Assembly: GCA_934728255.1 (NCBI GenBank)
Contig: CAKVEC010000001.1
Span: forward strand, 310,001 to 374,000
DNA length: 64,000 bases
Direction of reading: 5' to 3'
DNA from: an uncultured Bacteroidales bacterium
GTDB lineage: Bacteria > Bacteroidota > Bacteroidia > Bacteroidales > Paludibacteraceae
Shown here: in pieces, positions 34,549 through 41,996 of the stretch
How positions within the stretch are numbered: position 1 is the first letter of the stretch
Layout: each line of letters opens with the position of its first letter
Translations under genes and position numbers: made by a program
Notes under the pieces: generated by a model
Databases searched by the model: none
Told to the model about the DNA's origin: nothing
Seen by the model: only the letters and a program-made list of their open reading frames with translations

Positions 34549-34580
34549 CAAAGGTACGCTTTTTTCGCCACCCCCGCAAT
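34549..34580 (-). promoter_or_regulatory. Bacteroidetes-type promoter for WYL-exonuclease
   Basis: ATTG (34580-34577, one mismatch), a 20-bp spacer and TACCTTTG (34556-34549) on the minus strand, directly after the AAA gene. Confidence 0.6.
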
Positions 34581-34588
34581 ACCCGTTG

Positions 34589-36223
34589 TCAGAAACCTAT
34601 TTTTTGTGTCTGTTTGCGGTAGAGCAGTTCGTGGTCGCACGCCTCGCGAATGGCGGTAAGATCAGTGTTGTCTTGATCATTCAGTATGCTGTTTACCAAC
34701 TGCTTGCGTGCGATATTCTCTATCTGCCCGCCCGAAAAAGCATATCTCTCCGCGAGCGTCAATGCTTCGCTGTCGGTTAGGGTGGGGAGCATCGCCTGCC
34801 AGATGTGCCGGCTTTCTTTCGGCGTAGGTTTCGGAAACTCAATCTTATATAGGAAACGTCGTTCAAACGCTGCATCCAGGTTGTTGGTCAGGTTGGTGGT
34901 CGCAATCATAATGCCGTCTAATGTCTCCATCTCCTGCAAGATGATATTCTGCATCGCATTCTCCATCTTGTCCACGCTGTCGGTCGCACCCTCGTTGCGC
35001 TTGTTCAGTACGGCATCCGCTTCGTTGAAAAGCAGAATCGGCGCAACGGATGATTTCTTGCAGTACTCACGATAGCGGTCAAACACCCCCTTGATGTTCT
35101 TCTCTGTGTCGCCCACCCATTTGCTGCGCAAGGTGGGGATATCCACTTGCATAATGTCCCGCCCGGTCTCGCGTGCCAACTGCAGCACGGTCTCGGTCTT
35201 GCCCGTACCCGGAGTGCCGTAGAAGATACATGCAAAACCCTTGCGCATACCGTTTTTCTCCAATCGTTCCTGTATGCGACCGAACCGCTCCGGTTGCAAT
35301 AGTGTCCGCAGATTGTCCATCTGTTTCTGTACATCCGTGCAGAAATACAACTGCTTGCGGGTTATCTTGTCGCTTTCCAATAGTCCGGTCTTGACAGTTG
35401 TCGGCTGCGGAAGGTTCAGTTCGCTGAGCAGTTCTTTTTTGGCTTTGTCTGTCAGTTTCCAAAAACTAGGGTTGGCACGTCCGTCATCGTTGATGTACTC
35501 AATCCACCCCTCCTGTATAAACTCATGGCTTCCGCGTAGGATGCTTTGTGCCACGTGTCTTGCAGATCGTTCGCACTCGTAGATATCCTCTATATCGTGT
35601 TCACCGATCATATCGTCCGAATTTTGTACAAACAAATCCATTGTAATCAGCAGCAATAGCAACCCCTCTATGTTGTTGTCAATCTGGCGTAGTTGCTGTA
35701 CTACCTTCAGGTGATGGTTTCCTTCCAATAGTTCTCCCAGAATGTGTATCATTCGTTCATACGTGATGTCGTCCTCATTTTTATCGTACAATGTCTGACT
35801 CAGCATTTCAAACCATTGCGCCGCATCCAAGTCTTTGTAATTGCGCTTTTCGGGTTTCTTGTTTTGCTCTACTGCTTCAATCAACATGTCGGCAATATCG
35901 TATGTATTGCTTCCTTTCGGGCGCAGAAACTCTTTGTTTGCCAGCGATTTGAGCAATTTGGTATAGTGTAGCATCTGTATCGGTTGGCAGTTGTAGTATT
36001 TGCATAGATCGCTCATATCTATGCGGTAGAACCCGCCCTGGTTGAATAGTCCGACGACAAGCATTGCCTCCTCGTGGGTAATATCCAAATGTTTGGCCAA
36101 TTGCCGCAGGGTGGGAAGTGCCACTTTTATCTTCTCTTCTTTCATTTCGCACCCTTTCAACTCTTCTCCTGCCGCTTGAATAAGTTCAAGCATACTCATC
36201 GATTTGATACTCTTCTTTTTCAT
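34589..36223 (-). CDS. AAA-family ATPase
   Basis: The 544-residue product has an N-terminal half of about 290 residues without a known domain (helical, wHTH-like in places), then one AAA domain. Walker A is YGTPGTGKTE near residue 333, the Walker B position reads ILLFNEADAVL near 397, sensor 1 is IATTNLTNNLD and the arginine finger lies in AAFERRFLYKIEFP. The Walker B Asp is an Asn (FNEAD instead of FDEAD), which I believe is typical of a subgroup but would alter Mg binding. It resembles ATPases of the CDC48/SpoVK class. The substrate is unknown. A WYL regulator and an exonuclease gene follow on the same strand. Confidence 0.88.
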   Translation of the reverse strand: MKKKSIKSMSMLELIQAAGEELKGCEMKEEKIKVALPTLRQLAKHLDITHEEAMLVVGLFNQGGFYRIDMSDLCKYYNCQPIQMLHYTKLLKSLANKEFLRPKGSNTYDIADMLIEAVEQNKKPEKRNYKDLDAAQWFEMLSQTLYDKNEDDITYERMIHILGELLEGNHHLKVVQQLRQIDNNIEGLLLLLITMDLFVQNSDDMIGEHDIEDIYECERSARHVAQSILRGSHEFIQEGWIEYINDDGRANPSFWKLTDKAKKELLSELNLPQPTTVKTGLLESDKITRKQLYFCTDVQKQMDNLRTLLQPERFGRIQERLEKNGMRKGFACIFYGTPGTGKTETVLQLARETGRDIMQVDIPTLRSKWVGDTEKNIKGVFDRYREYCKKSSVAPILLFNEADAVLNKRNEGATDSVDKMENAMQNIILQEMETLDGIMIATTNLTNNLDAAFERRFLYKIEFPKPTPKESRHIWQAMLPTLTDSEALTLAERYAFSGGQIENIARKQLVNSILNDQDNTDLTAIREACDHELLYRKQTQKIGF

Positions 36224-36232
36224 AATTCTATT

Positions 36233-36312
36233 AATGGTTAATTTGTGGTAATTATATGTTCTTTCCCGGACAGAATTAACGTCTAATTATACGCTAATTA
36301 ACGTTCTTCCTT
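36233..36312. repeat. AATTAACGT repeat in the AAA gene leader
   Basis: The word order TAATGGTTAATT, AATTATATG, AATTAACGTCTAATTA, AATTAACGTT matches the region 32667-32736 upstream of gyrB. Both are upstream of minus-strand genes. Confidence 0.7.
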
Positions 36313-36384
36313 TCAATCACGCTGCAAAATTACACTCTTATTGTGCCAAATAACGGCAGTCTTACGGAGGAAAAGCACTTTTCT

Positions 36385-36416
36385 TTGCATTTTTCATATT
36401 TTTGCCGTACCTTTGT
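36385..36416 (+). promoter_or_regulatory. Bacteroidetes-type promoter for the Cys-rich redox gene
   Basis: TTTG (36385-36388), a 20-bp spacer and TACCTTTG (36409-36416) lie 19 bp before the ATG. Confidence 0.8.
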
Positions 36417-36435
36417 ACGCTAAAATTATGCACAA

Positions 36436-36921
36436 ATGAAAATATCGGAACAAGAAATAGAAACGCGCGTTGCTCGTGCACAAGCGTTGTTTGAGCAGGG
36501 CTTCAACTGCTCGCAGTCCGTCTTTGCTGCGTGTGCAGACCTATATGGCATTGCTGATGAGTCGCTTGCCCTGCGCCTGTCCGCCTCTTTTGGCGGAGGT
36601 ATGGGGCGTATGCGGATGACCTGCGGTGCCGCCTGTGGAATGTTTCTTTTGGCTGGGCTGCAGAACGGTAGTGCCACGCCTGGTGACAAAGAGGGAAAAA
36701 TGCAAAACTATGCCCTCGTGCAGAACCTTGCGGCGCAGTTCAAAGCCGCAAATGGCAGTCTCGTCTGTGCCGAACTGCTCGGTATCGCTCCCCGTCCGCA
36801 AGACCCGATGCCCGCAGAGCGTACTGCCGAATACTACCACAAACGCCCATGCGTGGAATTGGTAAAGCAGGCTGTGCGTATTGCGCTCGCTACAATGGAC
36901 ACTACCGAAGCAACTATATAG
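36436..36921 (+). CDS. C_GCAxxG_C_C family redox protein
   Basis: The 161-residue protein matches the C_GCAxxG_C_C family: GFNCSQSVFAAC near residue 22, then GGGMGRMRMTCGAACGMFLLAG, and C-terminal cysteines in SLVCAELLG and KRPCVELVK. The cysteine spacing suggests metal or redox chemistry; members are sometimes fused to or encoded beside redox enzymes, but no activity is established. It is a single-gene unit ahead of an 11-bp array. Confidence 0.88.
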   Translation: MKISEQEIETRVARAQALFEQGFNCSQSVFAACADLYGIADESLALRLSASFGGGMGRMRMTCGAACGMFLLAGLQNGSATPGDKEGKMQNYALVQNLAAQFKAANGSLVCAELLGIAPRPQDPMPAERTAEYYHKRPCVELVKQAVRIALATMDTTEATI

Positions 36922-36922
36922 C

Positions 36923-37018
36923 AGGTGTATGTGATTATCGGGTGATTAACGGGTGATTATGGGGTGATTAACGGGTTGTTCCCGAGAGGATACCGTGTGG
37001 ATACCGAGTGAATATGCC
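36923..37018. repeat. Array of at least eight 11-bp units
   Basis: After GGTGTAT come units GTGATTATCGG, GTGATTAACGG, GTGATTATGGG and GTGATTAACGG. In the same phase follow GTTGTTCCCGA, GAGGATACCGT, GTGGATACCGA and GTGAATATGCC. The first half copies the array at 7411-7465 including its borders. The second half shows how units drift while the 11-base period stays. Confidence 0.85.
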
Positions 37019-37148
37019 GCCGTAGGCGATAAGATTTTTGGCAATTTATGGATGTAAAGTTAAAGATTTATGGAGATTTCTTGCCGCCTTGTGGCAAAGG
37101 AGGTTTTATAAATGCGCGCCATACCATCATTAGAAAGGTGATACAATT

Positions 37149-38342
37149 ATGGATACAACAGAACCCAAAGAAAAACTATGGAATAGCAACTACATCAAGG
37201 TCTGGACGGGCAATTTCTTGATGTATTTTGCTTTTATGCTCCTTACGCCGTTGCTGCCGCTTTATCTGACCGACACCTATGGCGCGGATAAGCAGGTCAT
37301 CGGTTTGGTGCTGTCGGGCTATGCCGTGGCGGCATTGCTTATTCGTCCGTTTAGCGGTTTCTTCGTGGATAGTTTTCCGCGCAAGATGATGCTGCTCATC
37401 TTCTATTTTCTTACCGCTGCTTTCTTCGGGGGCTACCTGATAGCAGGCAGTCTCACGGCTTTTGCCATGTTCCGTATGCTCCATGGTGCGCCATTCGGTG
37501 CTACGGGCGTCTCGCTCTCCACGGTGGCTATTGATGTGCTCCCGCCGTCCCGCCGTGCGGAAGGTATTGGCTATTACGGGCTTAGCAACAATATCGCTAC
37601 CGCTATCAGTCCGGGTATAGCGATGTTCCTGTTCGGGCGGTTCCATAGTTATGAAATGCTTTTCTGGATTGCCCTCGGCTGTTCCGTCTTGGGTATCATC
37701 GTGGTAAGCACTATCCACGTACGTGATCGTATTTTGGAGATTGACAAGCAGCCTGTCTCGTTGGACCGTTTCCTGATGCTCAAAGGCTGGGCACCGTTCC
37801 TCGTGGTCTTTACGTTGGCTTTCGCCTATAGTGTGGTTACTACCTATGTCGCTATCTATGGTCGCGAGACTATGGGCATCACAAGCGGTACGGGTATGTT
37901 CTTTACACTCTTTGCCATTGGCTTGATCATCTCGCGTCTTACGGGCAGCCGTTCTCTGCGCAAGGGGCAGATACTGCGCAATGCCTCGCTCGGTATAGTG
38001 GTGTCTATTAGCGGTTTTGTTATTTTTGCTGCTGTGCCGAATGTGGTGGGCTATTACCTCGCGCCGTTCATTATCGGCTTGGGTAACGGGCACTTGTGGC
38101 CGGCTTTCCAGATGATTTTTATCAATATGGCACCCCATAGCCAGCGCGGTACTGCCAACTCCACGCTGCTCACTTCGTGGGACTTGGGTATGGGTGTCGG
38201 TATGTTGATCGGTGGTATGGTGGCGGAGCATTGGGGCTATAGTGCCGCTTTTTGGAGCGGTGTCGCTTTCTACGCCCTCGGTGTCCTTTTCTATTTCACC
38301 TACGTCCGCAACTACTACACCCGCCACAAACTCCACGACTAA
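37149..38342 (+). CDS. Major facilitator superfamily transporter
   Basis: The 397-residue protein has twelve hydrophobic helices and the MFS loop 2-3 motif variant GFFVDSFPRKMMLL. It starts with a short cytoplasmic tail (MDTTEPKEKLWNSNYIKVW). The sequence resembles the drug/arabinose-efflux type of MFS carriers, but the substrate cannot be predicted. No regulator is adjacent. A purine-rich upstream GGAGG at about 37100 lies 40 bp from the ATG, too far to be a ribosome site. Confidence 0.9.
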   Translation: MDTTEPKEKLWNSNYIKVWTGNFLMYFAFMLLTPLLPLYLTDTYGADKQVIGLVLSGYAVAALLIRPFSGFFVDSFPRKMMLLIFYFLTAAFFGGYLIAGSLTAFAMFRMLHGAPFGATGVSLSTVAIDVLPPSRRAEGIGYYGLSNNIATAISPGIAMFLFGRFHSYEMLFWIALGCSVLGIIVVSTIHVRDRILEIDKQPVSLDRFLMLKGWAPFLVVFTLAFAYSVVTTYVAIYGRETMGITSGTGMFFTLFAIGLIISRLTGSRSLRKGQILRNASLGIVVSISGFVIFAAVPNVVGYYLAPFIIGLGNGHLWPAFQMIFINMAPHSQRGTANSTLLTSWDLGMGVGMLIGGMVAEHWGYSAAFWSGVAFYALGVLFYFTYVRNYYTRHKLHD

Positions 38343-38378
38343 AGCAATGAAAACATTAATGATAAACGGAGAACTTTT

Positions 38379-38443
38379 AATGGAACTTTAATGGACTTTA
38401 ATGGACTTTAATGGAGAAACTTAATGGAGAAATAATCGATATT
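38379..38443. repeat. TAATGGACTT 10-bp array upstream of lpdA
   Basis: Decamers ATGGACTTTA repeat in tandem and decay into TTAATGGAGAA. The ATG at 38446 is part of this repeat, which is why the later ATG is taken as the lpdA start. Related TTTTAATGGA words occur at 55303-55333. Confidence 0.85.
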
Positions 38444-38469
38444 TAATGGAAACAACAAAATCAGATACT

Positions 38470-39840
38470 ATGAATTTTCTTGCAATTATCGGCGGTGGCC
38501 CCGCGGGGTACACGGCAGCGGAGAAAGCCTCGAAGGCGGGTAAGGATGTGGTGCTCTTTGAGCAGAATGCCCTCGGCGGTACGTGTCTCAATGTGGGCTG
38601 TATCCCTACTAAAACCCTGCTTTATAGTGCCAAACAATACTATAATGCGCAAAATGCCGCGAAGTACGGTGTAATAGCAGAGAATGTTACGTTCGATTAT
38701 ACTAAGATCGCACAGCGCAAAACCAAAGTTGTGCGCAAGTTGGTGGCGGGTATCAAGCAGCGTCTCAACAACGGGCATTGCCGGGTGGTCAATGGGGCGG
38801 CTACTGTCGTCAGTCGTACTGACGAGAAAGTGGTTATCGCTTGCGGCGGAGAGACCTACGAGGCGGAGAACCTGCTCATCTGTACCGGCTCTACCAATTT
38901 TGTTCCCCCTATTCCCGGACTGAAAGACAATCCTGCCGTGTGGGATTCTACTGATGCGTTGGCGGCTGTTGCTCTGCCGCAGTCAATGATTATCGTGGGG
39001 GGTGGTGTAATCGGTATGGAGTTTGCCACGCTCTACCACGAGTTGGGCGTGCCGGTTACGGTCATAGAGGCAATGCCGACTATCCTGCCGAACCTCGACC
39101 AGGAAGTGGTTTCTATCCTGCTTGAGAAATACAAGAAAGCGGGCATAAACATTCTTACCGATACCAAAGTGACAGAGATCCAAGGCACAAAGGTACTGAC
39201 CACCAACGGCGAATATGAGGCGGAGCATATCCTTGTCTCGGTTGGTCGGCGTGCCAACTTGCAAGGCTTGGATGCCCTCAATGACCTCGAACTGCACCGC
39301 GGCGGTATCGTGGTGGACGATTTTATGAAGACCAACCTCAAGAATGTCTATGCTGCGGGCGATGTAACGGGCAAGATTATGCTCGCGCACGTGGCAAGCC
39401 GTCAGGCGGAGGTGGCGGTAGGGCGTATGCTCAAGCAGATTCCGCTGCAACGTATTGCCTACAACGCCATTCCAAGCGTGGTCTATACCAATCCGGAGAT
39501 CGCCTCGGTGGGTATGACGGAACGTGAGGTAAGCCAATTCTATCAGGATATGGAGGGCAAACCGGCGGAAGAGGTGCAGGGTATGTATGAGGTACACCAA
39601 CTGCCGATGACCTACTCCGGACGCTTTGTCGCGGAGAACGAGGGCGAAACAGGGCTCTGCAAGATGATTGTGGACAAGCGCAATCAAACTGTTCTCGGTG
39701 TGCACATGATAGGCAACCCCTGTTCTGAGTTTGTCTCAGCCGCCTCTTTTGCCGTCCGTATGGGCTACACCGTCAGCGAGATGCAGCAGGTAGTTTTCCC
39801 GCACCCCACCGTCAGCGAAATACTCAAAGAGGTGCTCTAA
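38470..39840 (+). CDS. lpdA: Dihydrolipoyl dehydrogenase
   Basis: The flavoprotein reoxidises dihydrolipoyl groups of 2-oxoacid dehydrogenases or of the glycine cleavage H protein. The 456-residue product has FAD-binding AIIGGGPAGYTAAEKA, the redox disulfide in GGTCLNVGCIPTKTLL, NAD-binding IVGGGVIGMEFATLYHELG, and the C-terminal active-site HPTVSE. No E1/E2 subunits are adjacent. With gcvT at 10.5 kb, service to glycine cleavage is a reasonable guess. The start at 38470 (MNFLAIIGG) avoids the repeat-derived upstream ATG at 38446. Confidence 0.95.
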   Translation: MNFLAIIGGGPAGYTAAEKASKAGKDVVLFEQNALGGTCLNVGCIPTKTLLYSAKQYYNAQNAAKYGVIAENVTFDYTKIAQRKTKVVRKLVAGIKQRLNNGHCRVVNGAATVVSRTDEKVVIACGGETYEAENLLICTGSTNFVPPIPGLKDNPAVWDSTDALAAVALPQSMIIVGGGVIGMEFATLYHELGVPVTVIEAMPTILPNLDQEVVSILLEKYKKAGINILTDTKVTEIQGTKVLTTNGEYEAEHILVSVGRRANLQGLDALNDLELHRGGIVVDDFMKTNLKNVYAAGDVTGKIMLAHVASRQAEVAVGRMLKQIPLQRIAYNAIPSVVYTNPEIASVGMTEREVSQFYQDMEGKPAEEVQGMYEVHQLPMTYSGRFVAENEGETGLCKMIVDKRNQTVLGVHMIGNPCSEFVSAASFAVRMGYTVSEMQQVVFPHPTVSEILKEVL

Positions 39841-39900
39841 CCTATAACCAACATATAACTAACCACCAACAATTTGTGTGGTGGCATTAAAGCGATATTT

Positions 39901-41499
39901 ATGAAGAAAAACTTTTTACAACGCCTGGCAATCGGGCTGCTGGTATGGCTCGCCGTTCCTGCTGTTTGGGCGGACATCCGGGCTTCTATCCCCAATGTCG
40001 GTAACGGGCGTTTGGTCGTTTGCGGACAGAACGCACGCAATTATTTTGTGGTCAATTATACGGCCGACCGGTCGGATGCACAGACCCTGTCCGCCTTGCA
40101 GGCAAAGACGCAAAAGATGGTCAATGCCTTGCGCGACATAGATGCCGACATCTATGTGTTCAACGAGTTGGAGGTCAACGATTCCGTACTCGGCTATTTG
40201 TCCGTGGCGATGAACAAAGATGCCGGCAAACAGGTCTATACCTATATCAAAGACGGTCTTTCTGCCGGCGATACCTACATCAAATCGGGCTATATGTATC
40301 GCACCGACAAGGTCAAACCTGTCGGCAGTAATACCACCACTTCCACCCAGCAATACTACAACAACACCATGCGTCTGCAAGCGTTTGAGGAGTTGGGTAC
40401 GGGAGAACGTTTTGTACTGTCTATGAACCATTTTAAGGCAAAAGACAATACCGCTGATGCAGGTGAGTCTAAACGTGAAAAAAACGCTTCCGACCTTGTG
40501 AACGCCCTCTCGCGTGTGAGTATCGACCCAGACATTCTGATTATGGGCGACCTCAATTGTACCATATCTGAAAGCCCGTTGTCTTACCTCCTCAATGCGG
40601 GTTACGAAGAGCAGATCGTGAAATACAACTCCTCGGCATATTCGCATATTTATAGTGGTACCAAATCGCTCATCGACCATGTGTTTGCCAACTCTACTAT
40701 GGCGGAGCAAATCACTGGTGCCGGGGTATATAATGTAAATACTACAGGCAGCAGTTCGGTTAAATATTCCGACCATGACCCCTATCTGGTGGCACTCAAC
40801 CTCGGTGATGGTTCTGTTGACCCCAATCCCAATCCAAACCCCGACGACTGCAGCCTCACTTTTTCGCAAGACTTCAAAACCGGCTTGGGCGATTTTACCG
40901 AGATGAACCTGAAAGGAGAGGCTTCGTGGTTATCCAATGCGAAATATGGCATAACAATCAACGGATACAATAAATCCGATGAGATGAATAACTGGCTGGT
41001 TTCGCCCGCTTTCGACCTTTCGGACGCCGAAAGTGCTACGCTTACTTTCCGCCATAACCTGTATTTTGACAACTCCGACGGTTTGTATGAGCAGTACCAA
41101 ACCCTTTGGTACACCAACAATTATCATAACGGTGATACGCCCGATGAAACTATGTGGACGCAAATACAAATCCCTAATTGGACAATCAAGAGTTATACCA
41201 ACAACACCTTGTCCATTCCTGCGACGTTCCTAAAATCGAACTTCCGTTTTGCTTTCCGCTATACCGCTCCTGATGGCTCTTCTGCCAACTATTGGGAAAT
41301 TGATAATGCGGGGCTGACTTCGGTTTGCAAAACACCGTCCGGTATAGAGAATGTTTGCACCGATATCCGTCTTTCGGACGATGCCACCCGTGTCTTCACA
41401 CTGATGGGACAGGAACTGACCACCGAAAAAGACCGTCTGCCCGCCGGCATTTATGTCCTCCTCAATGGCAATCAAGTACAGAAAATACTCGTGCCATAA
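39901..41499 (+). CDS. Secreted endonuclease/exonuclease/phosphatase-family protein with sorting tail
   Basis: The 532-residue product has a signal peptide (MKKNFLQRLAIGLLVWLAVPAVWA). Residues 40-300 form an EEP (DNase I-like) domain with the catalytic stretches VFNELEV, MNHFKAK, IMGDLNC and YSDHDPY. A PNPNPNPDD linker leads to a beta-sandwich of the choice-of-anchor J type (FSQDFKTGLGDF, NNWLVSPAFDLSDAESATL). The end (RVFTLMGQELTTEKDRLPAG, then GIYVLLNG and QKILVP) is a type IX secretion sorting domain. So it is probably an extracellular nuclease exported by the system that includes PorZ and PorE, useful for digesting external DNA. The ATG at 39901 starts the signal peptide. Confidence 0.9.
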   Translation: MKKNFLQRLAIGLLVWLAVPAVWADIRASIPNVGNGRLVVCGQNARNYFVVNYTADRSDAQTLSALQAKTQKMVNALRDIDADIYVFNELEVNDSVLGYLSVAMNKDAGKQVYTYIKDGLSAGDTYIKSGYMYRTDKVKPVGSNTTTSTQQYYNNTMRLQAFEELGTGERFVLSMNHFKAKDNTADAGESKREKNASDLVNALSRVSIDPDILIMGDLNCTISESPLSYLLNAGYEEQIVKYNSSAYSHIYSGTKSLIDHVFANSTMAEQITGAGVYNVNTTGSSSVKYSDHDPYLVALNLGDGSVDPNPNPNPDDCSLTFSQDFKTGLGDFTEMNLKGEASWLSNAKYGITINGYNKSDEMNNWLVSPAFDLSDAESATLTFRHNLYFDNSDGLYEQYQTLWYTNNYHNGDTPDETMWTQIQIPNWTIKSYTNNTLSIPATFLKSNFRFAFRYTAPDGSSANYWEIDNAGLTSVCKTPSGIENVCTDIRLSDDATRVFTLMGQELTTEKDRLPAGIYVLLNGNQVQKILVP

Positions 41500-41527
41500 A
41501 AATTAGGAAATATATAGAACTCGTCAA

Positions 41528-41564
41528 GAGGCTGTCTGACACATATAGTCGGACAGCCTCTTTG
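41528..41564 (+). terminator. Terminator of the secreted nuclease gene
   Basis: GAGGCTGTCTGAC pairs with GTCGGACAGCCTC (one G-U pair) around ACATATA and is followed by TTTG. Confidence 0.75.
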
Positions 41565-41663
41565 CTGTGTTAGGAATTATTGTCAGGGCAACCGCATCAA
41601 AAGTTAGCATTTTTTTTGTATTATTAGCATTTTTTGTGTTAAAAAATATATTGCAAATAGCAT

Positions 41664-41693
41664 CGCCGGGGGCGCGGACGCCTCGTCCGCGGG
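41664..41693. repeat. GC-rich palindrome, copy 1
   Basis: CGCCGGGGGCGCGGACG is followed by CCTCGTCCGCGGG; GCGGACG and CGTCCGC can pair. A close relative in opposite orientation lies at 55341-55368. In an otherwise AT-rich gap it stands out in base composition. Confidence 0.8.
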
Positions 41694-41867
41694 CAGTTTG
41701 GTACAAACTGAACAGATTTACGATGTTTGTAGGGAGTGGTGCATCTCATATTGTTAAATATCAATATCATTTTGTCTGTGAAAAAGTACAATATTGTATT
41801 TTTCATTCTAAATAACACTAATTATGCTATTATTTTGATGCGGTTGCCCTGTTAATTGTCAATTGCT

Positions 41868-41899
41868 CTTGTGTATGTCGCAAAAAAGCAGTACCTTTG
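41868..41899 (+). promoter_or_regulatory. Bacteroidetes-type promoter for pnp
   Basis: CTTG (41868-41871, one mismatch), a 20-bp spacer and TACCTTTG (41892-41899). The leader to the pnp ATG is about 90 bases. Confidence 0.7.
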
Positions 41900-41928
41900 T
41901 AGCGACTTTGAGTGGTCAAAGAAATAAC

Positions 41929-41979
41929 GGGACACAAACGGTGTCTCATAGTACATAAACGAGGTGCAAACGGCACCTC
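41929..41979 (+). promoter_or_regulatory. Two matched hairpins in the pnp leader
   Basis: GACAC-AAACG-GTGTC (extended by two further pairs) is followed 13 bases later by GAGGTGC-AAACG-GCACCTC. The stems differ but the five-base loop is identical. They end 17 bases before the start codon. In other bacteria pnp is controlled through a hairpin in its own leader, so an RNA-level control element is plausible here. Confidence 0.6.
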
Positions 41980-41996
41980 ACAATAAACAAAACTAC

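Larger units (their letters stand above)
41500..41996. other. Region between secreted nuclease and pnp
   Basis: These 497 bp hold no gene. They contain a terminator (41528-41564), an AT-rich stretch with two TTAGCATTTTTT words, a GC-rich palindrome (41664-41693), the pnp promoter (41868-41899) and a leader with two hairpins (41929-41979). Confidence 0.7.

Noticed and set aside
36325..36350. A promoter for the AAA gene at TAATTTTG (36332-36325)
   Set aside because: The nearest TTTG is only 14 bp away, not about 20; it may still work but I cannot support it.
37176..38336. A 386-residue open frame antisense to the MFS transporter gene
   Set aside because: Its sequence is highly charged and low in hydrophobic content, as expected from the complement of a membrane protein gene; no family is recognisable and the MFS gene is secure.
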